Assembly: GCF_017808105.1 (NCBI RefSeq)
Contig: NZ_JADBHF010000012.1
Coordinates: 1-64,000 of the forward strand
Source of the DNA: Brevibacterium renqingii
GTDB lineage: Bacteria; Actinomycetota; Actinomycetes; Actinomycetales; Brevibacteriaceae
Direction: 5' to 3'
Length of the DNA stretch: 64,000 bases
The notes below the pieces were generated by a model. That model was not told where the DNA came from and did no database searches. It saw only the letters and a list, made by a program, of their open reading frames with translations. Below are positions 16,107 through 26,747 of this stretch, piece by piece (the stretch's first letter is position 1; every line of letters starts with the position of its first letter). A program made the position numbers and the translations under genes.

Positions 16107-16652
16107 ATGATGCACGGTCCAGCGGCGCTGTTCGCTTCGTGGGCGCTGCACGACGTCGAGGAAGTGCTGACCTTCCCCGCCACAGCCGATCATCTGGCCG
16201 AAGTCACTGGCATCGAAGCGCTGCGGATGAACACGAAGCAGAGTGTGGTCGCAGTCGGACTCGTCGGTGCAGTTGTCGCCTGGGCAGGAGCTCGGGGGGC
16301 GAGGACGGCCGGTGACTCACGCCTCTACCGGTATGCGGTCGCAGGTCTCGAGGGTCATGTGTTCACTCATCTGCTGTCGTCTCTGCTGCTGCGAGGGTAT
16401 ACGGCCGGCGTGATCACCGCTGTGCCGATCATGTGGCCCGGGGCTGCCGCTGCGCGAAGAGAGCTGGCTGCTCTGGGCAAACCGTTGGCTGACGCCGAGT
16501 GGAGGAACGGCGGTGGGCTCATGACAGGCGTGGCCCTGGCCGCCCAGATTGCCGTTCGAATCGACTGGTTTGCTCGGCTCAGAAGTCGTAGGACGAGTCG
16601 GAGGTCGCGGTCTCGGGCCCGCGGATCCTCTGCAGGTGGAGGTGCCGGATGA
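16107..16652 (+). CDS. HXXEE domain membrane protein
   Basis: This protein of up to 181 aa contains HDVEE near residue 15 and GHVFTHLLSSLLLRGYTAG near 83, with about four hydrophobic segments, matching the HXXEE family of unknown function. The ATG follows GGGGAGGATGAGCG. The last 22 or so residues are only Arg, Ser and Gly and lie antisense to the YrhK gene, so the native stop may have been lost and the reading frame run on. Confidence 0.75.
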   Translation: MMHGPAALFASWALHDVEEVLTFPATADHLAEVTGIEALRMNTKQSVVAVGLVGAVVAWAGARGARTAGDSRLYRYAVAGLEGHVFTHLLSSLLLRGYTAGVITAVPIMWPGAAAARRELAALGKPLADAEWRNGGGLMTGVALAAQIAVRIDWFARLRSRRTSRRSRSRARGSSAGGGAG

Positions 16653-16869
16653 GGCGGATGACCGGGCGGATGAGCATCTCCACGCTGCCGATGACGAACA
16701 GCCACGTGCCCGAATAAGTCAGGGACTCGGAGAAGAACATGAAGCTGCCGATCAGGAACCACAGACCGATGAGGACATCATTGGCAATGCTGATGAACTG
16801 GTAGCGCTGACGGATGACGAGTTCCTCTCGTCCGATCCGCAGATGGAAGTCGTGGCTGTCTTCATCCAT
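16579..16869 (-). CDS. YrhK domain membrane protein
   Basis: This 96-aa protein has two hydrophobic segments, with DVLIGLWFLIGSFMFFSESL and GTWLFVIGSVEMLIRPVIRL, the YrhK-like domain of unknown function. ATG 16869 follows GAGGGAGGAGAGAAG; the longer frame to 16992 lacks a ribosome site. The 3' end overlaps the convergent HXXEE gene by 74 bp. Confidence 0.78.
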   Translation of the reverse strand: MDEDSHDFHLRIGREELVIRQRYQFISIANDVLIGLWFLIGSFMFFSESLTYSGTWLFVIGSVEMLIRPVIRLIRHLHLQRIRGPETATSDSSYDF

Positions 16870-17101
16870 TCTTCTCTCCTCCCTCGGTCTTTGCCACAGA
16901 AGCCTACTGCGGCGGGGAAGAGTTCGCAGGTCATCGTCCGGCGACTCCGTTGCGTCAGTGTCGACGACTGGCGTGAGCGCATGGACCCGCACCCGAGGCC
17001 GCGTGACATGAGCAGACAGGTCCAGATCACCGCCGGCAGCTCAGATGAGACTTTTCTCAGAAACACCGATCACGCATTGGTTCGCTGTTACCGTGAGGGC
17101 T

Positions 17102-17773
17102 ATGAAGACGCATGGCATGGCAATCAGCACGGTGACAGGCATCGCAGCGCTCGCTCTGGCCCTGGCCGGCTGTTCGGGTGCCGGCTCCGAAGACGACTCC
17201 GGTGACGCGCAGTCGTCGCCCACGGCCACCGGTTCTGCCGCGAGCGGCGAGTCCGGTTCCACCGATGAGCCGAGCGATTCGGCCTCCGAAGAGGGCGGCG
17301 ACGCGGACGTGTCTGGCAAGGCTCTGCCTGCCGATGCCGACCTGAGCAAGGAATCTCCATCAGTCAGCCCCGAGGATGCGATCGACACGGCGCTGAAGAA
17401 GACCGGTGACGGCATCGTGCACGGCATCGAACTCGATTGGGACGAGACCGACAGCGCTTGGCAGTACGAGGTGTCGATCCTCGACGGCAACACCGACCAC
17501 GAGGTCGAGATCGACGCCGCGACGGGCAAGATCGTCGACCACGATAAAGACGACACCGATGATGAGGAGAAGGCCATCGACCTCAAGGAGCCGATGACCT
17601 TCGATGAGGCGCTCGACCTCGCACAGGAGAAGTCCTCGGGCCGTCTCGTCGGATGGAAGCTCGAATACGACGACGGCAAGAAGGAATTCCAGTTCGACTT
17701 CGACCAGGACGGCGAAGAGACCGAAACCACGGTCGACACGGAAACCAAACGCGTCACCGTCGACGATGACTGA
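17102..17773 (+). CDS. Lipoprotein with PepSY-like repeats
   Basis: This 223-aa secreted lipoprotein has a signal peptide ending in lipobox LALAGC at residues 18-23, then a Ser/Asp/Glu linker. Two PepSY-like units follow: SPEDAIDTALKKTGDGIVHGIELDW with YEVSILDGNTDHEVEIDAATGK, and TFDEALDLAQEKSSGRLVGWKLEYD. PepSY proteins are thought to modulate peptidases in the envelope. TACCGT with a 7-nt spacer precedes the ATG. The stop overlaps the thymidine kinase start (ATGACTGA), so translation is coupled. Confidence 0.85.
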   Translation: MKTHGMAISTVTGIAALALALAGCSGAGSEDDSGDAQSSPTATGSAASGESGSTDEPSDSASEEGGDADVSGKALPADADLSKESPSVSPEDAIDTALKKTGDGIVHGIELDWDETDSAWQYEVSILDGNTDHEVEIDAATGKIVDHDKDDTDDEEKAIDLKEPMTFDEALDLAQEKSSGRLVGWKLEYDDGKKEFQFDFDQDGEETETTVDTETKRVTVDDD

Positions 17774-18389
17774 CGCAGGCCGCCTCACGGTGATCGCCGG
17801 GCCCATGTTCTCCGGCAAGTCAGAGGAGCTGATGCGGCGGGTCCGACGCGCCACGATCGCCGGAGTCGAGGTTCTCGTCGTGTCCCATTCCCTCGACACG
17901 CGGTCGGACATCTCGACGATCACCTCCCACATCGGGATGAATATTCCCGCCGTACCTCTCGGCGACGTCGAATCCCTCGTCGAGGCGGCTGGTGCCGAGG
18001 ACTACGACCTGGTCGCCATCGACGAGGCTCAATTCTTCGGTCCCGATCTGGTGCCTGCCGTCGATGACCTCCTCAGCAGGGGCGTCGACGTCATCGTCGA
18101 AGGGCTGTGCGTGACCTTCGACGGCGCCCCGTTCGAACCGCTGCCGAGCTTCATGGCCGTGGCAGAAGAAGTTCTCAGGCTCACTGCGGTGTGCACCGTG
18201 TGCGGGCGCGACGCCGTCTTCCACCAACGTGTGGACCGGACCGAGGCGCGAGTCGCCGGAACAGGGACCGCGAGCGCAGACTCCGAACGCCCGACTGTCG
18301 CCGCCACCGAGATCGATGCCAGCCACGTCGGGGGCCTCGACTCCTATGTCGCTCGCTGCCGCAAGCACTTCACCGGAGTGGCACGGTAG
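17766..18389 (+). CDS. tdk: Thymidine kinase
   Basis: This 207-aa type II thymidine kinase phosphorylates thymidine for dTMP salvage. Walker A is GPMFSGKS at residues 12-19, the catalytic Glu is in IDEAQFF near 87, and zinc-site cysteines appear in CTVCGRDAVF. The lasso segment RTEARVAGTG is present. The start overlaps the upstream lipoprotein gene by eight bases. The stop is 3 bp from the convergent glycosylase stop. Confidence 0.93.
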   Translation: MTDAGRLTVIAGPMFSGKSEELMRRVRRATIAGVEVLVVSHSLDTRSDISTITSHIGMNIPAVPLGDVESLVEAAGAEDYDLVAIDEAQFFGPDLVPAVDDLLSRGVDVIVEGLCVTFDGAPFEPLPSFMAVAEEVLRLTAVCTVCGRDAVFHQRVDRTEARVAGTGTASADSERPTVAATEIDASHVGGLDSYVARCRKHFTGVAR

Positions 18390-18392
18390 ACC

Positions 18393-19037
18393 TCAGTCGT
18401 CAATGCTCTCCCACACCTCGCGCCAGATGCGGGCGAGGTCGGCGATCTGATAGTGGGCGTTGAGGCCACTGGGCTGCGGTACCACATGGAGAGCCACTTC
18501 GGACGGCCACCGAGCGATGAGAGAGGTGTCCTGACGACCGAACCGGGCTTTGGGCTGCTGATAGCCGATCCGGAACGAGGTGATGCCGGCGATGGCCACC
18601 GCGTGGGGTCGGATCGCGGACAGTCGGTCGATGAGACGATCAGCACCTGCACGCAGCTCCTCGCGGGAGAGTTCGTCGGCCCGCACGGTGGCCCGCCCGG
18701 TCAGGTTCGTCAGCCCGATGCCGCGTCGCAGCAGCTGCTGTTCGTCGGCGGGGTCGAGTCCGCGGGAAGCGTCGACCTGGTGGTCGGTGAGTCCCGCCTG
18801 ATGCAGTGAGGGCCAGAACCGGTTGCCGGGCCGGGCGAACGGGGCGTTGACCGCGGCCGTCCATAGGCCCGGATTGATGCCGACGATGAGCATCTTCACT
18901 CCTGAGCCGTCACTCGGCAGAACGTCGTCGATCGCATTCGGATCGTCGGTGGAGACTGCCGCGAGATCGTCCTTGGTCGGTTTGCGGCCGCCCAAGGGGG
19001 AGGGCCGACGGTTGCTGGCGATGCTTTCCTCACTCAC
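18393..19037 (-). CDS. mug: Mismatch-specific DNA glycosylase (Mug/TDG family)
   Basis: This 214-aa glycosylase removes uracil or thymine from G mismatches. The GINPGLW motif near residue 64, ARPGNRFWPSLHQAG near 78 and the C-terminal PQPSGLNAHY are characteristic. GTG 19037 is placed seven bases after TAGTGT; GTG 19046 is an alternative. It shares a compact divergent promoter with the SRPBCC gene. Confidence 0.87.
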   Translation of the reverse strand: MSEESIASNRRPSPLGGRKPTKDDLAAVSTDDPNAIDDVLPSDGSGVKMLIVGINPGLWTAAVNAPFARPGNRFWPSLHQAGLTDHQVDASRGLDPADEQQLLRRGIGLTNLTGRATVRADELSREELRAGADRLIDRLSAIRPHAVAIAGITSFRIGYQQPKARFGRQDTSLIARWPSEVALHVVPQPSGLNAHYQIADLARIWREVWESIDD

Positions 19038-19044
19038 GTCTTTC

Positions 19045-19054
19045 ACACTACCGT
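19045..19054. promoter_or_regulatory. Bidirectional promoter with two -10 elements sharing TA
   Basis: TAGTGT on the minus strand (19050-19045) and TACCGT on the plus strand (19049-19054) share the central TA. GTG 19037 and ATG 19061 follow after 7 and 6 bases. Both divergent genes should be leaderless. Confidence 0.5.
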
Positions 19055-19060
19055 CGTACC

Positions 19061-19539
19061 ATGACCCATGTGCATGTGACCCCTCGGGCCGGGGAGTCCT
19101 CGCCCTTCCACTTCGACGACCAGTGGACCGCCGAGGCCGAGGCCGAAGCCGTATGGGCGATACTCGAAAGGGTCGAGGAGTGGCCGCAATGGTGGCGGGG
19201 CCTGTCGAGTGCCGAACCCGTGGGTGAGCGGCTGGTGTGCGGAAGCCGAGCGCGCATACTGGTGCACACACCACTGGGCACGCCTCTGCGCTTCGTCATC
19301 GAAGCCCAAGAGGTGAGGGCTCCGCAGCTGATCAGCTTCAGCGCCCACGGTGATCTGCGCGGCCACGGAGTCTGGACGCTCAAAGAGGACCGTCGGTGCA
19401 CACAGATCGAGTCGCTGTGGTGCGTGACGACCGCGCGCCGGTCGATCCGCATGCTCCGCCCCCTGTCGGGTCTCATGCATGCGGTGGTGATGAGAGCCGG
19501 TGAGCGTGGTCTCGCCGCCAGACTGGCAGCCGGGCCGCC

Positions 19540-19549
<10 letters not shown>
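19061..19549 (+). CDS. SRPBCC family (polyketide cyclase-like) protein
   Basis: This 162-aa helix-grip protein has FHFDDQWTAEAEAEAVWAILERVEEWPQWWRGL, the N-terminal strand and helix of START/SRPBCC domains, and the closing helix SIRMLRPLSGLMHAVVMRAGERGLAARLA. It probably binds a hydrophobic ligand, which is unknown. The ATG lies six bases after TACCGT (leaderless). The end overlaps the convergent thiF end by 10 bp. Confidence 0.8.
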
Positions 19550-21779
<2,230 letters not shown>

Positions 21780-21783
<4 letters not shown>

Positions 21784-22943
21784 GGTTTGCTCCTCTTCGA
21801 GGTCGTGGTGGGCAGAACAGCGGTGTCGGCGGCATCATCGAAGCGCCGAGGTGAGACGGAGGCGAGAGCGCCCGGAGGCAGCCATTCGGGGCGGCGACCG
21901 ACAGCGAGTTCGGCACCCAACAGACCGCCGAGCGGGGCAAGGAGGATGCCGTGCCGGAAGTAGCCGGTGCTGACGACGCAGCCGGCGTCGATCCGACCGA
22001 TCAGGGGCACATCGTCGGGGGAGCCGGGGCGGGCACGAGTGGTGATCTCGGTGATCTCGCAGTCGAGAATGCCCGGAACCAGACGCTGACCATCGTGGAG
22101 GAGGCGGTGGACCGATCCGGCGTCAGTGCCGGCTCGACCGTCCTCACGGGAGCTGGCTCCGAGCACGAGCTCCCCATCGGGGCGGGCCACGATGTAGACG
22201 GAACGGCCGTTGACGAGGCCGCGGATGGTGCTCGACAGCAGGGGAGTGCGCGCGGCGGGAGCACGCAGGCGCAGAACGTCGCCCCATACCTGGCGCACGG
22301 GCAGCCGCGGGGCGCCTGCTACGGCATTCGAGGCTGCTCCGGCGGCGAGGACGACCTGGTCGGAGATCAGCTGCCGCCCGTCCTCGAGCTCGACACCGAC
22401 GGTGGCGTCTCCGTCGCGCAGCAGCCCGGTCACTCGCGCAGACAGGAGTTCGGAGGCGAACACCGAGTGCAGGGCCGAGACCACTCTCCTGGGGTCGATG
22501 GACTGATCCTCGGGGATGCGCACGGCACCGGCGACCGAAGGTGACAAGGACGGTTCGAGCTCTCGCGCCCGTGAACCGGTGATGAGTTCCGTTGCGAACC
22601 CGGCTCCCGACTGGGCATCCCGCAGCTCGCGCAGCGCCTGCAGATCGGCACGATCACCGGCACATACCAGGGTTCCGGTGTCGGTGAGGCCGAGATCGGC
22701 TGCGTCCGTGTCGGCCACCTCGGCGGCGAACTCCGGGTACATGTCGGCCGCGGTGCGCAGCAGCGGGTACAGCAGCTCCTGCCCCCATACGACCTCGGCG
22801 GCCGGAGCGAGCATGCCCGCCGCGGCATGGGAGGCGCCCATCGCGGGATCGGGATCGATGACCGTGACATCGGCGCCGAGGTGGCGCAGGTACCAGGTGG
22901 TGGACAGGCCGATGATTCCGGCACCGACGACGATGACGTGCAT
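21780..22943 (-). CDS. thiO: Glycine oxidase ThiO
   Basis: This 387-aa FAD enzyme oxidises glycine to the imine used by ThiG. VIVVGAGIIGLSTTWYLRHLGADVTVID is the N-terminal FAD fold, GASHAAAGMLAPAAE is the family's second flavin motif, and the C-terminal STGYFRHGILLAPLGG completes the FAD site. ATG 22943 follows GGAGGGAGAATCC, which is the tail of the TPP riboswitch, so the riboswitch can hide this ribosome site. A frame continues upstream to 23438 on the antisense of thiE and is rejected. Confidence 0.93.
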
Positions 22944-22952
22944 GGATTCTCC

Positions 22953-23027
22953 CTCCGGCGGCATGATCCGCATCAGGTCTGACGGTCGGCTGTTACACCC
23001 TCTCAGCCTCGTTGGGAGGCTCCCGCG
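22953..23027 (-). promoter_or_regulatory. TPP riboswitch (THI element)
   Basis: Read on the minus strand, the leader has GCGGGAGCC, then CTGAGAGGG (23006-22998), then ACCTGAT (22978-22972) and GGATCATGCCG, the invariant THI-box core with both ligand-sensing arms. It lies directly before thiO, with the ribosome site GGAGGGA immediately after, so thiamine pyrophosphate should block translation or transcription of thiO-thiS-thiG-thiF. Confidence 0.93.
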
Positions 23028-23036
23028 AACTTCCTC

Positions 23037-23043
23037 TACTCTA
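23037..23043. promoter_or_regulatory. Symmetric bidirectional -10 element TACTCTA for thiE and thiOSGF
   Basis: TACTCT (23037-23042) on the plus strand stands six bases before ATG 23049 of thiE. TAGAGT on the minus strand (23043-23038) predicts transcription starting near 23031, right at the riboswitch 5' edge. One 7-mer can therefore drive both thiamine operons. Confidence 0.5.
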
Positions 23044-23048
23044 TGACC

Positions 23049-23732
23049 ATGACCACCGATATTCCACCGCACACCGACGTGTCCGACTCGAGAAGAGCCT
23101 GGCGGGAAGCCGAATTGGCTCGGGCTAGCCTCTACCTGTGCACCGATGCCAGGAGTGCCCAGGGTGATCTTCCCGAGTTCCTCGATGCTGCGTACGCCGG
23201 CGGCGCCGACATCATCCAACTGCGCGACAAGACCCTCGAAGCCCGAGACGAGATCGCCGCCCTCGAGGTGCTGAAGGAAGTCGCTGAACGGCATGGGAAG
23301 CTGTTCTCCGTCAACGACCGTGCCGATATCGCACTCCTGGTCGGCGCCGATGTCTTCCACATCGGCCAAGGGGATCTCACCAGCGCTCAGGCTCGCGCCG
23401 TGCTCGGACCCGATGTCCTTCTCGGTCGCTCCACCCATTCGCGGGAACAGGCGCTCGCCGCCGAAGCGGACGGCGAGATCGACTACTTCTGCGTCGGTCC
23501 CGTGTGGGAGACTCCGACGAAGCCCGGCCGGCCGGCCGTGGGCACGGGTCTGCTGGCCGAGACGGCTGCTTCGGCGGTCAAACCCTGGTTCGCCATCGGT
23601 GGGATCAAGGCCGGTCCCAGACTCTCTGAGGTCCGGGAAGCGGGCGCGGAGCGTGTCGTGGTGGTACGTGCGATAACCTCGGCAGTCGATCCCGCTGCGG
23701 CCGCGCGGGTGCTCAAGGAGGAATCGGCATGA
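23049..23732 (+). CDS. thiE: Thiamine phosphate synthase
   Basis: This enzyme of about 227 aa couples HMP pyrophosphate with thiazole phosphate. [34 protein letters not shown] and [19 protein letters not shown] are the substrate-binding blocks of the TIM barrel, and [10 protein letters not shown] binds phosphate. ATG 23049 lies six bases after TACTCT (leaderless); ATG 23043 is in frame just upstream. It is divergent from thiO, and its stop overlaps the panE-like gene (ATGA). Confidence 0.93.
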   Translation: MTTDIPPHTDVSDSRRAWREAELARASLYLCTDARSAQGDLPEFLDAAYAGGADIIQLRDKTLEARDEIAALEVLKEVAERHGKLFSVNDRADIALLVGADVFHIGQGDLTSAQARAVLGPDVLLGRSTHSREQALAAEADGEIDYFCVGPVWETPTKPGRPAVGTGLLAETAASAVKPWFAIGGIKAGPRLSEVREAGAERVVVVRAITSAVDPAAAARVLKEESA

Positions 23733-24682
23733 CGGGTACCACGCACAGCGCAGCGAACGGACAGGAGCCGACGATCCTCATCGCCGGTGCCGGAGCCACC
23801 GGAGGAGCCTTCGGCACCTACCTCATCGAGGCCGGCCGCAACGTCACCTTCCTCCTTCGGGAGACGAGGGCGGAGCGGATCCGTGCCGAAGGGCTGCGCT
23901 TCGTCTCGCCGGAGGCTGATCGGACGAACTCCGTCAGCGTGATCACCGCCGCGGAGCTCGAGAGGAGCCGGCAGACCTTCGACCTCGTCATCATCGCGGT
24001 CAAGGCCGACGGTCTCGATGCCGTCCTCGACGACGTCCGCCCCGCCGTCGGCGCTGACACGCGGATCGTCCCCTTCCTCAACGGCATGGCCCAGATCGAC
24101 CGTCTGCAGGCCGACTACCCGGGCCAGACCCTCGGCGGGCTCGTCAAGATCGTCGGCACTGTCAAGGACGGTGCGGTGCATCAGCTCACCGACCTGGCCG
24201 TGATGACGATCGGCGACCTCTCCGGCGATGAGGTGCCCGAGTCCGTGTCCACGGCTCTCGACGTGCCCGGCTTCAGATTGCAGGTCATCGACGACATCGT
24301 CGGCGGGCTGTGGGAGAAGTGGATCTTCATCGCCGCGGCCGGAGTCGTCACCTGCCTGTTCCGGGCGCCGGTCGGAGCGATCGTCGACGCCGACGGGCGG
24401 GCTCATGTGCTCCGGATCATCGAGGAGCTCGAATCCGTGGCGGCCGCGGCGTCCCATCCGGTGTCCGCGAGGTCCCACGAGATGACCGTGTCGATGCTCA
24501 CGGCAGAGGGGTCGGAGTTCACTTCGTCCCTCTACCGGGACGTCACGGCAGGTCTGCCGAGCGAAGCCGAGCACATCCTCGGCGATCTGGCCCGCAAGGC
24601 CGCCGAGCTGGGGGTCGACACCCCGCTGCTCGACCTCACGCTGGTGCAGCTGCGCGCCGGGGAAGCTCAGCGGCGTCCCTGA
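23729..24682 (+). CDS. 2-dehydropantoate 2-reductase-like protein
   Basis: This 317-aa protein belongs to the ketopantoate reductase family (NADPH, pantothenate pathway). [21 protein letters not shown] is the dinucleotide site, [16 protein letters not shown] and [12 protein letters not shown] line the active site, and [19 protein letters not shown] carries the catalytic Lys. It is translationally coupled to thiE rather than to pan genes, so it may act on another 2-oxo acid, possibly linked to thiamine precursors. Its end overlaps the convergent gene by 47 bp. Confidence 0.82.
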   Translation: MTGTTHSAANGQEPTILIAGAGATGGAFGTYLIEAGRNVTFLLRETRAERIRAEGLRFVSPEADRTNSVSVITAAELERSRQTFDLVIIAVKADGLDAVLDDVRPAVGADTRIVPFLNGMAQIDRLQADYPGQTLGGLVKIVGTVKDGAVHQLTDLAVMTIGDLSGDEVPESVSTALDVPGFRLQVIDDIVGGLWEKWIFIAAAGVVTCLFRAPVGAIVDADGRAHVLRIIEELESVAAAASHPVSARSHEMTVSMLTAEGSEFTSSLYRDVTAGLPSEAEHILGDLARKAAELGVDTPLLDLTLVQLRAGEAQRRP

Positions 24683-25211
24683 CCTCGGCAGTGCCTGTGC
24701 GCAGCATCGCCAGATACGGTTCGGTCGGCTGGGTGTGCTCGATGTCGGCCGAACCGTGGGGAGCGGTGAATGTGACGCTGGGGACGCCGTCGACGTCATC
24801 GAGGACGATGAGCGTCTCATAGCCTCCCGGCCCCACCGAATGAGACGCGCCGACGGGCAGGTCGAATGCGAGGCTCTCCAATGGACTGTCGGCCTCGGGC
24901 GGACGATTCATCTCCTGGGCGGCGATATCGGCGAACTGTTCGGCGGTGATGAGATAGGCCTTGGCCGGAGTGGGACCGGGAACATGATGGTCATAGAAGG
25001 CCATCCCGCCGCCCCAGACCTTCGACGAACCGGCGAAGTAGATCGTTCCGGGCAGTTCGACGCAGGCCTCGGCCCGCGGCGGTGTGCCGTCCCTTGCACC
25101 CGGATAGCTCACGTGCGCTCCGGGCGGCCGGCCGCCCTGAAGATAGCAGGCGAGCCGATCGCGAGCCATGTTCGAACCGTAGCTGACATACCACACAAGT
25201 GCTTGAGACAT
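24636..25211 (-). CDS. Gamma-glutamylcyclotransferase-like fold protein
   Basis: This 191-aa protein begins WYVSYGSNMARDRLACYLQGG, the YGSN signature of the gamma-glutamylcyclotransferase-like superfamily, with KVWGGGMAFYDHH near 68. Actinobacterial members are often mislabelled histone deacetylase. The reaction is unknown. Start ATG 25211 or 25220: CACGAT lies seven bases before 25211, and the latter is preferred less strongly. The 3' end overlaps the panE-like gene. Confidence 0.55.
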   Translation of the reverse strand: MSQALVWYVSYGSNMARDRLACYLQGGRPPGAHVSYPGARDGTPPRAEACVELPGTIYFAGSSKVWGGGMAFYDHHVPGPTPAKAYLITAEQFADIAAQEMNRPPEADSPLESLAFDLPVGASHSVGPGGYETLIVLDDVDGVPSVTFTAPHGSADIEHTQPTEPYLAMLRTGTAEVRDAAELPRRAAAPA

Positions 25212-25396
25212 CCATTTCATCGTGCCACGTTGCCCCGGGCGGCTGTCGAATTCGGACCCCGCAGCGTGTCAGAGGTCTCGCAAGGTCGGAGCGGCACCTG
25301 CCTGCCGCGACCGGAATCGGCGATGATGGACACCGTCGGCCGGTTTCGTTCCCGGACCCTAGAATGACGAGCGCACAGCCGCGACCGAGGAGAGAG

Positions 25397-26680
25397 ATGA
25401 AGCGCCGACTTCCCGACATCAGAGAACTCGCCCCCTTGCTGAAGTTCGAACCGCCCCGACTCGACCGAGTGGCCGCAAGGCTCGACTCCGCCGCCGATAT
25501 CTGGGATCTGCGACGCATCGCCCAACGTGTGACCCCGCGCGCACCTTTCGACTACGTCGACGGGGCGGCTCTGGACGAGCGGACCCTGAGCAGGAATCGC
25601 AACGCTTTCGCCGAGGTGGAGCTGCTGCCGCGCATTCTCCACGGTGTCGACGCCCCGGACACTTCGACGACAATCGCCGGATCCCGAACTCGTCTGCCGT
25701 TCGGCATCGCCCCGACCGGATACACGAGGATGATGCACTCCGAGGGTGAGGTCGCCGGTGTGCGCGCGGCGACGAAGGCCGGAATCCCGTTCTCACTGTC
25801 GACGATGGGAACGACCTCGGTCGAGGACGTCGCACAGGCGGCCCCGGACTCGACCCGGTGGTTCCAGCTCTACCTGTGGAAAGACCGGCAGCGCAGCCTC
25901 GACCTGCTGCAGCGAGCCCAGGCCAGCGGTTATGAGACTCTGCTCGTCACCGTCGATACGCCCATCACCGGGCAGCGGCTGCGTGATCACCGAAACGGAT
26001 TGACGATCCCGCCGCGGCTGACCTTGGGTACGATCCTCGACGCCTCGTACCGGCCGGGCTGGTGGTTCAATTTCCTCACCACCGAACCGCCGAAATACGC
26101 CTCCCTGTCGGATACCTCGCAGTCCTTGGCGGAGATGACGCAGACGATGTTCGATCCCACCCTCGACCTCGATGACCTGCGGTGGATCCGGGAGCAGTGG
26201 TCGGGTCGCCTCTTCGTCAAGGGCATCCTCACCGCTGACGACGCACGTCGGGCTCAGTCGGTCGGAGCCGATGGCCTCGTGGTCTCCAACCACGGCGGGC
26301 GCCAGCTCGACCGTGCCCCCGACTCACTGACTTCCCTGGCCGAGGTCCGCGCCGAGGTCGGAGCCGACATGGAACTCATCCTCGACTCCGGAATCATGTC
26401 CGGCACCGATGTCGTCACCGCTCTGTGCGCCGGAGCGGACTTCGTCCTCATCGGCCGCGCCTATCTCTACGGGCTCATGGCCGGCGGTCAGAGGGGAGTC
26501 GAACGGGCGATCGAACTCATCCGACAGGAGATCCTCACCGCCATGGGGCTCATGGGCGCCCGCAGCATCTCCGATCTCGGCCCCGACCTCGCTCGCGGCC
26601 TGCCCTCGGCACCGCAGAAGACGAGCCCGTTCGCATCCAGATCGGCAGCGGAGACGCGCAGGAGCGAGGAAGGCGTCTGA
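25397..26680 (+). CDS. lldD: FMN-dependent alpha-hydroxy-acid dehydrogenase (L-lactate dehydrogenase-like)
   Basis: This 427-aa flavoprotein oxidises L-lactate or another 2-hydroxy acid. FDYVDGAALDE near 40, GIAPTGYTRMMHSEGE, FQLYLWKDR and the active-site block SNHGGRQLDRAPDSL (catalytic His and substrate Arg) near 280-300 are all present, followed by GRAYLYGLMAGG. TAGAAT at 25360-25365 plus GAGGAGAGAG before ATG 25397 fix the start; ATG 25364 overlaps the promoter. The substrate is not certain. Confidence 0.88.
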   Translation: MKRRLPDIRELAPLLKFEPPRLDRVAARLDSAADIWDLRRIAQRVTPRAPFDYVDGAALDERTLSRNRNAFAEVELLPRILHGVDAPDTSTTIAGSRTRLPFGIAPTGYTRMMHSEGEVAGVRAATKAGIPFSLSTMGTTSVEDVAQAAPDSTRWFQLYLWKDRQRSLDLLQRAQASGYETLLVTVDTPITGQRLRDHRNGLTIPPRLTLGTILDASYRPGWWFNFLTTEPPKYASLSDTSQSLAEMTQTMFDPTLDLDDLRWIREQWSGRLFVKGILTADDARRAQSVGADGLVVSNHGGRQLDRAPDSLTSLAEVRAEVGADMELILDSGIMSGTDVVTALCAGADFVLIGRAYLYGLMAGGQRGVERAIELIRQEILTAMGLMGARSISDLGPDLARGLPSAPQKTSPFASRSAAETRRSEEGV

Positions 26681-26747
26681 GCAGACGGTAGACGATGTGC
26701 CACAGCCGGGTCGAAGATAGGACTGTGAGGATGAGGAGGCGCGAGAG

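Noticed and set aside
22944..23438. N-terminal extension of thiO
   Set aside because: It runs antisense to thiE and through the TPP riboswitch; the FAD-binding start at 22943 with its ribosome site is clearly the real one.
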